Source: Armatimonadota bacterium (lineage in GTDB: Bacteria > Armatimonadota > Zipacnadia > Zipacnadales > FEN-943). Taken from it: DNA of 6,275 nucleotides. The stretch is taken from NCBI GenBank assembly GCA_029777735.1, contig JAKORR010000199.1, positions 1-6,275 on the forward strand, written 5' to 3'. This document shows, piece by piece, positions 1-6,245 of this stretch. The position numbers were made by a program, and so were the translations under genes. The notes below the pieces were generated by a model. It searched no databases, had not been told where the DNA came from, and saw only the letters and a program-made list of their open reading frames with translations. The stretch's first letter is position 1. Every line of letters starts with the position of its first letter.

Positions 1-136
1 GGATGATTCCGTGCGAGAGGAGGCGGCCCTGGCCTTAGACACGATCGGAACCGCGGACGCCAGGCGTGTACTCAGGTACTGGCGGCAGCAGCAGGGCAGA
101 GCGAACGAGACGAGGCCGAGGCCTGTGGAGAAGTAG
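1..136 (+). CDS. HEAT-repeat protein, 3' end only (partial)
   Basis: This is the last 44 codons of a gene that enters from the left edge; the first full codon is at position 2 and the TAG stop is at 134-136. The translated tail begins DDSVREEAALALDTIG, which matches the second helix and turn of a HEAT / PBS-lyase HEAT-like repeat (pattern D-x-V-R-x-x-A-A-x-A-L-x-x-I-G). A second helix, ARRVLRYWRQQQ, follows, and then a short charged tail rich in Arg, Pro and Glu that closes the protein. HEAT repeats form alpha-solenoid scaffolds for protein-protein contact and do not reveal a specific function. In related bacteria such repeats are often attached to other modules, which would lie outside this window. 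The gene is co-directional with the large secreted protein downstream, 88 bases away, so they could share a transcript. The frame is real rather than chance because the repeat pattern is clear; the identity of the whole protein cannot be told. Confidence 0.72.
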   Translation, partial: DDSVREEAALALDTIGTADARRVLRYWRQQQGRANETRPRPVEK

Positions 137-224
137 GCAGCCGAAGACCTGCCGTGCAGGCCCTACCCCTGTACATTCCTTGTGGCGCACTTCGGGAGCC
201 GTCGCCCCGACGGAGGGTGTCTGG
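137..224 (+). other. intergenic gap between HEAT-repeat gene and secreted toroid protein
   Basis: These 88 bases separate two co-directional genes. They hold a small perfect inverted repeat, CCTGC-CGT-GCAGG at 148-160, starting 11 bases after the upstream stop codon. No run of T follows it, so it is not a convincing intrinsic terminator. I see no clear -35/-10 pair. The reading frame of the downstream gene stays open back to a GTG at 66, but the peptide it would add is Arg- and Gly-rich, unlike a domain or signal peptide, and would overlap the HEAT-repeat gene by 71 bases. I therefore treat the gap as non-coding. Confidence 0.5.
212..217 (+). promoter_or_regulatory. ribosome binding site fixing the start at 225
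   Basis: GGAGGG lies 7 bases upstream of the ATG at 225, which is good Shine-Dalgarno spacing. The ATG begins a protein with an immediate hydrophobic signal sequence. Together these favour 225 over the longer open frame that begins with GTG at 66. Confidence 0.7.
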
Positions 225-3200
225 ATGGTCCTCTTTGTGTTGAGCTTGATGCCGATCGTTGCCTCGTCGCAGGCCGCCGAGGAGGCGCGAGTGGCGGTCT
301 GGGGAGAAGCGCCGCACAACGCCTTCCTCACAGCTGCGCGCGACCTCGGCCTGGTGGCTGAGGTGCAGCCCGATGCTACGTCCGAGAACTTCGACGCGCT
401 GCTTGTGTGCGCCCCGGATTACCCGCGCGTCACGCCGCTACCTGAAGGTGTGGTCCAGTGTGCCGAGCGATTCCTGGCTGCGGGTAAGGCGGTCTACGTC
501 GAGTATGCGCCCACCTTTGGCCTCCTGGAGGAGACGCCGCGCACAGCCGGCTTCGAGCGCCTGCTGGTCATTGGAGAGGGCCGGGCCGTTGAGGGGCTTG
601 AGGCCCGGAGCATCCTGGAGGAGCACACCTCGCGATATCTCCCCTTGACGCCGGCGGGGGAGGAAAGCCTCAAGGGCGACAGCGGCCAGATTCTGCTCAG
701 CTATGGGCGTGCGGCCGGGGTCGACCGCACGGTCTTTGGGTTGCCCAAGGAGACCTGGCCGGTGCTAGTCGAGATACGTCGTGGTGGAGGGCGCCTGCTC
801 CTCGCAGCGACGGCCTTAAGCAATTGCGCGCGTGGGCGTTACAAGCCTACATGCGCTTGGGCAACGTTGCTGCGTTCGATTCTGTTGGCGTTGCTCCCGG
901 AGGCGAAGGGGGAGGTAGTGAAGCGGGCCTTCATTGACGCGGAAGCCTGGACTGAGCCCCGCCAGTGGGTCGCGCCCGGGGAGCCGGTGACTCTGCACGT
1001 CAAGGCTGAGCCCAGCGACCGGGTTGTGGCAGCAGGCCCCGGCGGGCCGGTGGCCCTGCGTCCCGAAGACGACGGGACTCTGGCCTCTCGGGCCCTGGCT
1101 CTCACGCCCGGGAAGCACCGGTTCCGTGTGACAGTCTCCCGCGGCGAGGCTAGGCGGCGCGAGCTGACGGTCGACCTAGAAGTTTCCCCTCGGGCTGAGC
1201 GCTATCGTGACACCGTATACCGCAACCTGCGGTGGTTCGAGAGGGCTGGGATGCTTGTCGCGCCCGACGGAACGGGCGGGGTGCGCGAGGGCCTGACTTC
1301 CGCGATCGCTCCGGACGGGCAGCCCAGTGTGGCCGGCGGCGAGCGGGTGGACTGCGTCAGCGAGTGCGCACTACTCTTCTGCGTCTATGGCAGGGCCTTG
1401 GGCGACGAGAGATGGGCAGAACGCGGCCGGCGTCTCTTCGAGCGCGTGGCTACGGTTTATCAGATTGCCTCAAAGGACTCATGGTACTACGGGCAGTGGC
1501 AATCGCGCGGTGAGTTCCGAGACGACAGCACGGTGTACGTATTCAACGACGACTCAGGGGCTGCGACTTTATTCTCCCTGCTGGGCTTTGCGTATACCGG
1601 CGATCGGCGCCTGCTTGAGGCAGGGCTGCGCGGCGTTGAGTACTTCTGCCATGTTGCCTCTGAGAAGACAGGCCTATTCGGCAGCATGCCCCACCGCGAC
1701 TACAAGGGCTCAGGACGTCCGGGTACGCCGTGGCCGGTTCTGCGCGGCTTGGATGTCAGTGGGGCTGTGCCGCACGTCATGAATCTACCCCTGGCTGCCC
1801 TGCTTGTCGCTTACCGGGTCACGGGCGAGGACCGCTACTTTGCCATTGCGCGGCGGGGCATCGAGACGCTGATGGAGGCGTACCCAAACTGGGGAATAGT
1901 CACCAGTCGCACCTGTGAGCACACGCGGATGCTGTTGCCACTGGCGCTGCTGGTGCAGATGGCGCCCACGCCCGAGCACCGTCGCTGGCTCGACACGGTG
2001 GTGAGTTATCTGGAGGAAAAGCAAGCGTCCTGCGGCGCTCTGGCCGAGTGGGACGGCAACAATCCGGCCAGCAACGCCGCCTTCGGCACCACCGAGAACA
2101 GCATCTTCCAGGAGAACGGCGACCCGATCAGCGATCAGCTCTACAATACGGGCTTTGCGGCCCTACACCTGCGACTTGCCTACGAGGCCACCGGCGACGA
2201 CCGAGTGCGGCGTATCTTCGAGCGCCTGGCCGACTACCTGACCCGGATTCAGCTTCGTGACCCAAACCTCCTGTACGATGGGGCCTGGCTGCGGGCCTTT
2301 GACTACGGGCGCTGGGAGTACTTCGGCAGCAGCGCCGATATCGGATGGGGTCCCTACTGTTGCGAGACCGGCTGGATGTGTGCGCCTCTCTGCCTGGGAC
2401 TGCTGCTGTCCTTGGGAAGAGAGGGCCCCACTCCAGGGACGTCCGCTCTGGGGCTCCCCGCACGCCCTGAGCCGCGGTGGCGCGCCCTCGCCAAGGCGGC
2501 GCGCGAGGAAGCGGATGAGGTTGAGGCCGCTCTTTCGGCAGTGCCCTCGCAGGTGCGGGACCTGCGGGCCCTACCGTCGCGCGGCCCCTATGCCCGCCTT
2601 GAATGGACGGCGCCGCAGGGGCGGACGGTAGCCTACAGAATTCACCGCGCGGAGAAGCCTGACTTCATCACGGACGCGAGCAATCTCGTGGCCGAAGCAA
2701 GCGGAGGTAGTTGGATGGAGGCAGGGCTCATTCCCGAGACCGACTACTACTATCGCGTCGTGGCGGTCAATGGGTTGGGGCAAGCTGGAGAGCCGAGCCC
2801 TGCTGTGCGCGTCACGACGGGCCCGGCGTCGAAAGCGCGAGGATGCCGCTATACGAAGTCGTTGGTGCCAAGTGGCGCTTATGGCGACGCGGGCGAGGCA
2901 GAATCCACCGACGGCCTTTACGCCGGAGACTACCGTGACGGCAAGTCCTACGGCTACCAGATCGCCACGGTGGGCGACACACTCACGCTTGAGATCACGA
3001 TGGACCTTGGCCGTCCCTGTGCCGTGGCCTGCGCGAGCCACCACAACTGTGGCGCGCCGGGCTATCATCCGGACGAGATGGCTGTGTCCGTGAGCATGAA
3101 CGGGGTTGACTGGGCGCGTGTCGGTGCCACAACGAAGCACAACGGCGACTTCATGGCTGTGGAGTTCGCTGAGACAATCGCGCGCTTCGTGCGCTTCCAC

Positions 3201-3266
3201 TTTGTCAAGCAGCGGCGCGAGCAGACGGATGACTGGCTGTTCATCGACGAGCTCGAGGTATACTGA
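225..3266 (+). CDS. secreted multidomain toroid protein: ThuA/GATase-like + beta-sandwich + (alpha/alpha) toroid + FN3 + F5/8 type C
   Basis: The 1013-residue protein starts at ATG 225, chosen for its Shine-Dalgarno and the signal peptide that follows (about residues 1-18, MVLFVLSLMPIVASSQAA). Residues 21-225 look like a Rossmann/flavodoxin-like domain of the ThuA or class I glutamine-amidotransferase type, with strand-helix units around NFDALLVCAPDY (55-66). No nucleophile-elbow Cys is seen, so it is probably non-catalytic. Residues 235-320 are strand-rich, probably a beta-sandwich. Residues 325-735 form a helical repeat domain resembling the (alpha/alpha)6 toroids of glycoside hydrolases and polysaccharide lyases. 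Its helices are linked by turns such as YTGD, VTGEDRYF and ATGDDR. Conserved-looking acidic loops are FRDDS (431-435), NDDSG (441-445), AEWDGNN (607-613) and YDGAW (684-688), followed by a Cys/Trp-rich GWGPYCCETGW (707-717). Residues 774-866 are a fibronectin type III domain. Residues 875-1013 are an F5/8 type C (discoidin) domain ending in the typical LFIDELEVY. I infer an exported enzyme acting on a glycan and anchored to it by the C-terminal modules. I cannot assign a CAZy family, and a purely binding role is possible. Confidence 0.88.
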   Translation: MVLFVLSLMPIVASSQAAEEARVAVWGEAPHNAFLTAARDLGLVAEVQPDATSENFDALLVCAPDYPRVTPLPEGVVQCAERFLAAGKAVYVEYAPTFGLLEETPRTAGFERLLVIGEGRAVEGLEARSILEEHTSRYLPLTPAGEESLKGDSGQILLSYGRAAGVDRTVFGLPKETWPVLVEIRRGGGRLLLAATALSNCARGRYKPTCAWATLLRSILLALLPEAKGEVVKRAFIDAEAWTEPRQWVAPGEPVTLHVKAEPSDRVVAAGPGGPVALRPEDDGTLASRALALTPGKHRFRVTVSRGEARRRELTVDLEVSPRAERYRDTVYRNLRWFERAGMLVAPDGTGGVREGLTSAIAPDGQPSVAGGERVDCVSECALLFCVYGRALGDERWAERGRRLFERVATVYQIASKDSWYYGQWQSRGEFRDDSTVYVFNDDSGAATLFSLLGFAYTGDRRLLEAGLRGVEYFCHVASEKTGLFGSMPHRDYKGSGRPGTPWPVLRGLDVSGAVPHVMNLPLAALLVAYRVTGEDRYFAIARRGIETLMEAYPNWGIVTSRTCEHTRMLLPLALLVQMAPTPEHRRWLDTVVSYLEEKQASCGALAEWDGNNPASNAAFGTTENSIFQENGDPISDQLYNTGFAALHLRLAYEATGDDRVRRIFERLADYLTRIQLRDPNLLYDGAWLRAFDYGRWEYFGSSADIGWGPYCCETGWMCAPLCLGLLLSLGREGPTPGTSALGLPARPEPRWRALAKAAREEADEVEAALSAVPSQVRDLRALPSRGPYARLEWTAPQGRTVAYRIHRAEKPDFITDASNLVAEASGGSWMEAGLIPETDYYYRVVAVNGLGQAGEPSPAVRVTTGPASKARGCRYTKSLVPSGAYGDAGEAESTDGLYAGDYRDGKSYGYQIATVGDTLTLEITMDLGRPCAVACASHHNCGAPGYHPDEMAVSVSMNGVDWARVGATTKHNGDFMAVEFAETIARFVRFHFVKQRREQTDDWLFIDELEVY

Positions 3267-3289
3267 GAGTGTACTGAGGGTTGCTTGTG

Positions 3290-3309
3290 GTGACGAACAC
3301 CGTCGTCAC
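3290..3309. terminator. hairpin between convergent genes, candidate bidirectional terminator
   Basis: A perfect 7-bp inverted repeat, GTGACGA-ACACCG-TCGTCAC, sits in the 46-base gap between the two convergent stop codons (3266 on plus, 3313 on minus). The position suits a shared transcription end point. No U-tract follows on either strand, so it does not meet the usual intrinsic-terminator pattern. It may be a barrier or RNA-stabilising hairpin, or chance in GC-rich DNA. Confidence 0.4.
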
Positions 3310-3312
3310 AGG

Positions 3313-4473
3313 CTAGGAGACGCGGATCGGATAAACGCCGTATCTCTCACGGCACTGTCTCATTCTTTCCAGATTCTCTGGCTTGCAGCCCACAGCGAGG
3401 GAGTGGCTTGATCCATAGATGAACCCGCCACCGGGCGCTCCCCATCGAATCGCGTACTGGGCGTCCGCCTCAATGTCCTCGGGCGTGCCCAGCAGCAGAT
3501 GCTCGTGCCAGATGCCGCCCCAGAGCGTCAGGCGATCGCCGTAGCGCTCCTTGAGGAGCCTCATGTCCATCCCACCGCTGGCCTGGATGCCCTCGTACCC
3601 ATCGAAGCCCGCGTCGCAGATGTGCGGGAGGGCTTCCCAGATGCACCCACAGCAGTGCTTGATCACCTTCAGCCCCAACTTGTGCGCCTGTCGGACGTAT
3701 TCGGTCCACCAGGGCTTGACGTGCTGCTCCAGGATCTTGGGGTTGGCGAAGAGCCCGGTAGAGCTGCCCAGGTCCGCGCAGGGCATGACCGAGTCCACGC
3801 CCTCCTCGGCATACCACGGCAATGCCGCCAAGCAGTGCAGCGCCGACAGCTCGGCCAGCTTGGGGAGCAGCTCCGGGTACAGGGCAATGTTCATGTATCG
3901 TTCCTCGTCGGTCGGGCCGAAGGAGGGAAAGCCCATGCCGTCCACGCAGGAGTTGATCCAGTGGGTCGCCTTCCTCTGGGAAACCACGTGACGTAGTGTC
4001 TCCCAGCACGAGTCGTCGGGCTTGGGGATACCCTCGGCGCGGAGGCGGTCAATCTGCTCCTGCAGGCCCTCGATGGTGGGCGGCTGGTAGCCCTCTACGT
4101 TGATCTTGTAGGGCATCAACTGGTGCGTCGCCGCCGACACCCGGTACAGGTTGCCCACCCCGTCCCGGTAGGTCTCCTCGTCCACTTGCTCCATGGGCGT
4201 CGGCCGGTGCAAGGCGCTGGGCGACTGGCCGACAGTGATGATGTCGAAGCCCAGGGCGTCGGCCAAATCGATCAAATCGCGCTTGTAGGAGGCCACGACC
4301 TCATCGCGTCGCCCCTCCCAGAGCGCCCTTGTCTCCCGAATCTTGCCCTGGACAAAGCTTTCTCGGCCCAGGACCATTTCATAGATGTTGTAGTCGATGG
4401 AGTGTTCGCCCCAGGGCACGAGGTCCGGTTCACGGTGGGCGAGAGTAGTTTTGACGCGTTCACGCGGCAGCAC
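3313..4473 (-). CDS. uroporphyrinogen decarboxylase (URO-D) superfamily protein, MtaA/CmuA-like putative methyltransferase
   Basis: The 386-residue cytoplasmic protein has no signal peptide. It starts at GTG 4473: an in-frame TGA lies just upstream (4495-4497) and GGGAG sits 9 bases before the start. The opening LPRERVKTTLAHREPDLVP is the classic start of URO-D-like methyltransferases (RERV..L.HREPDRVP). The Arg-rich RQAGRYLPEY motif of true HemE is absent, so haem synthesis is unlikely. The fold is a TIM barrel. PCADLGSSTGLF (231-242) matches the family's D-x-G loop. KHCCG (272-276) fits the H-x-C motif whose His and Cys bind zinc in MtaA, MtbA and CmuA, and Cys363 in VGCKPENL sits where the third zinc ligand of those enzymes lies. 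EGIQASGGMD (294-303) and LTLWGGI (315-321) are further family signatures. Such enzymes move methyl groups between a corrinoid protein and a thiol, but no corrinoid protein is seen here, so the substrate is unknown. The gene follows the sialidase-like gene by 57 bases on the same strand and is probably co-transcribed with it. Confidence 0.9.
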   Translation of the reverse strand: MLPRERVKTTLAHREPDLVPWGEHSIDYNIYEMVLGRESFVQGKIRETRALWEGRRDEVVASYKRDLIDLADALGFDIITVGQSPSALHRPTPMEQVDEETYRDGVGNLYRVSAATHQLMPYKINVEGYQPPTIEGLQEQIDRLRAEGIPKPDDSCWETLRHVVSQRKATHWINSCVDGMGFPSFGPTDEERYMNIALYPELLPKLAELSALHCLAALPWYAEEGVDSVMPCADLGSSTGLFANPKILEQHVKPWWTEYVRQAHKLGLKVIKHCCGCIWEALPHICDAGFDGYEGIQASGGMDMRLLKERYGDRLTLWGGIWHEHLLLGTPEDIEADAQYAIRWGAPGGGFIYGSSHSLAVGCKPENLERMRQCRERYGVYPIRVS

Positions 4474-4482
4474 GGCTTTAGT

Positions 4483-4487
4483 CTCCC
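4483..4487 (-). promoter_or_regulatory. ribosome binding site of the URO-D-like gene
   Basis: On the minus strand GGGAG precedes the GTG start at 4473 by 9 bases. With the in-frame TGA at 4495-4497 no longer N-terminus is possible, so this site settles the start as GTG. Confidence 0.6.
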
Positions 4488-4510
4488 GTTGGCGTCACGA
4501 TGGATGGGTG

Positions 4511-4524
4511 GGCCTGGCAAGGCC
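4511..4524 (-). other. small intercistronic hairpin
   Basis: GGCCT-TGCC-AGGCC, read on the minus strand, is a perfect 5-bp stem with a 4-base loop. It lies 6 bases downstream of the sialidase-like stop codon and upstream of the URO-D-like ribosome binding site. It lacks a U-tract, so it is not an intrinsic terminator. It could protect the upstream message or uncouple expression of the two genes, but a stem this short is also expected by chance in DNA this GC-rich. Confidence 0.25.
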
Positions 4525-4530
4525 ACGCCG

Positions 4531-6165
4531 TCAGGGACGCTCGACAGTGAAGAAGGTGCCCACTACGCCTCCTGCCTGGTTGCCGTCGGCGTCCAGAGAG
4601 CGACGGTCGTAGACCACCAGCAGTTTGCCAGGCGTGACCTCCTCGACGCTGTTGTAGCTGGTCGTGAGGCCCTGATAGAAGCAACAGGAGCCCAGCCAGG
4701 TCCTGCCGTCGTCCAGGCTGAAGGCCAGCCAGTTATCCGGCCGCCCGTAGGTCACGACCAGGATTCCGCTCTGCATCCGGCAGGCGTTGGGCCACACGCC
4801 GCGATCGGCGATGGGAACCGGTTTGCTCCAGGTCTTCCCGTCGTCGCTCGACCTGCTCAGATATAGCGGAGTCACGTATTTGGGTGGGCTTCCGCCGGTG
4901 CGCATGAAGCACAGTATCTCGCCGTCGGGCAGAGTCAGCAGGTCGGCCTCGCAAAAGCTCTCACAGCCGATCTCCGGGTCATAGGCCACTGTTGCCCAGT
5001 AGTCCCAGGTCCTGCCCCTGTCGGTAGAGCGCATCACCCAGGTGCGGTACTTGTACACCTTCCACTCTGGCGGGAAGGCGGGGCACAGCACCGTGTCGGT
5101 CTTGAAGTGCCCGTACATCGCCATCAGCAGCGAGCCATCGCGGAGTTGGATCACCGCGTGGTCCACGGGTGGGCCTTCATAGTACTTGCCGTCGTCGCCC
5201 GTGCCTCCGGCACCTTCCGGTATGTTCAGGCGGGCCTTCTCCGCAACGAAGGTCCTGCCGCCGTCCGTCGATCTGGAAAGAGGCACTTCAAAGACACCGT
5301 CCGCAACCTTCTTGGTGTTGAATCCGGGTGAGATGATCTCGCCGTCGGGGAACTCGAAGGCGCCTGGCCCGAGGCCCGGGCCGGGGGTCCAAGTCTTGCC
5401 GCCGTCCGCGGAGTGTCTGCCACCGACGGCTAGGCGTCCGTCGCGGAACTTGAATAGACCCGCGTAGATGGCGCCTGGAATTATTTCGATGGTCTCGCTC
5501 CTGGTTAGCCTAAGCCCTGGCACTTCGTACCTCGGCAGCTCCTCAACTGGCTTGTCGCTTTGGTAGCGTACCCACTGCCAAACCGCCTCGCCCTGGGCGG
5601 CGGAAGCGCCGCAGCCGAATCCGCACTGGTTGCGGGGTGGGTTGGCCTGCGCGGGAGAAGTGAAACGGCCGGCACCGTCCACAAGCAGCTTGCCATCCAC
5701 GAACAGCCGCACGTCCTCGCCTTGGATCTCGATCCGGTAGGTGTGGAAATCTGACGCCGCATCGAAGTCCACCGTCGCTCCGGCGTTATTAAGGCGCAAC
5801 CGGTCTGGGTACAGCGTGAGGGCCTCTTCGTGGATGCCGTCGGCCACCATCAGAGACACGCCCGAGGGCGCGGAGCAGGACACCACCTTGACACGGGCCT
5901 CTACCGCCGCGCCTTTGGCCGGGTCGGCCTGCCAGTCCAGCATATAGAATCGCCCACTGCCTGTCTCGGAAGAAGTGTCGGCCACCAGCAGACCTTCCGG
6001 CGTGCGTTGCGAGTGGGTCCCCGCACCCAGCCAGGTCTTCGTGCCGGGATCCCACTGCCCGGCCTCCATCAGGGGCCGCCAGGGGCGATCCTGGGGCCAG
6101 GCTCGCCCGGCGAGGCCTAGGATCAGAACCGGCAGGATTGCGAGGATGCAGCAGAAGGTTCGCAT
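4531..6165 (-). CDS. secreted sialidase-like BNR/Asp-box protein with N-terminal concanavalin-like domain
   Basis: The protein has 544 residues when started at ATG 6165. A GTG in the same frame at 6174 would add only MIP, but it falls inside the Shine-Dalgarno itself, so ATG is preferred. Residues 1 to about 24 (MRTFCCILAILPVLILGLAG...) are a signal peptide. Residues 30-205 look like a LamG/concanavalin-type beta-sandwich (FHTYRIEIQGEDVRLFVDGKLL, seen around 140-161, is typical of this jelly-roll class). Residues 215-544 are a sialidase-fold beta-propeller with five Asp-boxes: SADGGKTW (252-259), STDGGRTF (299-306), STDRGRTW (380-387), SSDDGKTW (439-446) and SLDDGRTW (483-490). CEADLLTLPDGEILCFMRTG (405-424), the YGRPDN segment (473-478) and SYNSV (503-507) resemble sialidase positions for a Glu, a triad Arg and the nucleophile Tyr. 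The usual first Arg in a RIP-type motif is not seen, so hydrolysis of sialic acid is unproven. It is the first gene of a likely two-gene transcript with the URO-D-like gene. Confidence 0.88.
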   Translation of the reverse strand: MRTFCCILAILPVLILGLAGRAWPQDRPWRPLMEAGQWDPGTKTWLGAGTHSQRTPEGLLVADTSSETGSGRFYMLDWQADPAKGAAVEARVKVVSCSAPSGVSLMVADGIHEEALTLYPDRLRLNNAGATVDFDAASDFHTYRIEIQGEDVRLFVDGKLLVDGAGRFTSPAQANPPRNQCGFGCGASAAQGEAVWQWVRYQSDKPVEELPRYEVPGLRLTRSETIEIIPGAIYAGLFKFRDGRLAVGGRHSADGGKTWTPGPGLGPGAFEFPDGEIISPGFNTKKVADGVFEVPLSRSTDGGRTFVAEKARLNIPEGAGGTGDDGKYYEGPPVDHAVIQLRDGSLLMAMYGHFKTDTVLCPAFPPEWKVYKYRTWVMRSTDRGRTWDYWATVAYDPEIGCESFCEADLLTLPDGEILCFMRTGGSPPKYVTPLYLSRSSDDGKTWSKPVPIADRGVWPNACRMQSGILVVTYGRPDNWLAFSLDDGRTWLGSCCFYQGLTTSYNSVEEVTPGKLLVVYDRRSLDADGNQAGGVVGTFFTVERP

Positions 6166-6173
6166 AGGAATCA

Positions 6174-6180
6174 CTCCTCT
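6174..6180 (-). promoter_or_regulatory. ribosome binding site that decides the sialidase-like start
   Basis: AGAGGAG on the minus strand lies 8 bases before the ATG at 6165. The alternative GTG at 6174 shares its G with this site and would have no ribosome binding site of its own, so the 544-residue form is preferred. Confidence 0.75.
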
Positions 6181-6208
6181 AGACGGGCGACAGTCACGCC
6201 ACCGACGG

Positions 6209-6218
6209 CGCTTAAGCG
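6209..6218. repeat. 10-bp perfect palindrome in the leader of the sialidase-like gene
   Basis: CGCTTAAGCG is its own reverse complement and lies 44 bases upstream of the ATG at 6165, in the 5' region of the minus-strand gene pair. It could be an operator half or core for a dimeric regulator, but no second copy is visible in the window and no promoter boxes could be placed around it. Confidence 0.25.
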
Positions 6219-6245
6219 GAGGGGGCGTGCCGCACCCGCTGTCAT

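Noticed and set aside
148..160. Intrinsic terminator after the HEAT-repeat gene (CCTGC-CGT-GCAGG)
   Set aside because: The stem is only 5 bp with a 3-base loop and no T-run follows, so it is not a supported terminator.
66..224. N-terminal extension of the large plus-strand protein from GTG 66
   Set aside because: The extra 53 residues are Arg/Gly-rich without domain character, overlap the HEAT-repeat tail, and would bury the signal peptide inside the protein. The ATG at 225 has a good ribosome binding site.
2571..3200. 209-codon open frame on the minus strand, antisense to the FN3 and discoidin region
   Set aside because: The translation is Arg/His/Ala-rich with no recognisable motif. It is the kind of shadow frame expected opposite a GC-rich gene, and the plus-strand frame carries clear domains.
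3499..3996. 165-codon plus-strand frame within the URO-D-like gene
   Set aside because: It is fully antisense to a gene with strong family motifs and its translation shows no recognisable fold or ribosome binding site.
3313..4473. True HemE uroporphyrinogen decarboxylase of haem synthesis
   Set aside because: The N-terminal RQAGRYLPEY active-site motif of HemE is missing, while the HREPD start and the H-x-C...C ligand set point to the methyltransferase-like branch. No haem genes are nearby.
4123..4866. 247-codon open frame on the plus strand across the URO-D-like and sialidase-like genes
   Set aside because: It spans parts of two well-supported minus-strand genes and the gap between them, and its composition shows no domain. 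It is a GC-rich shadow.
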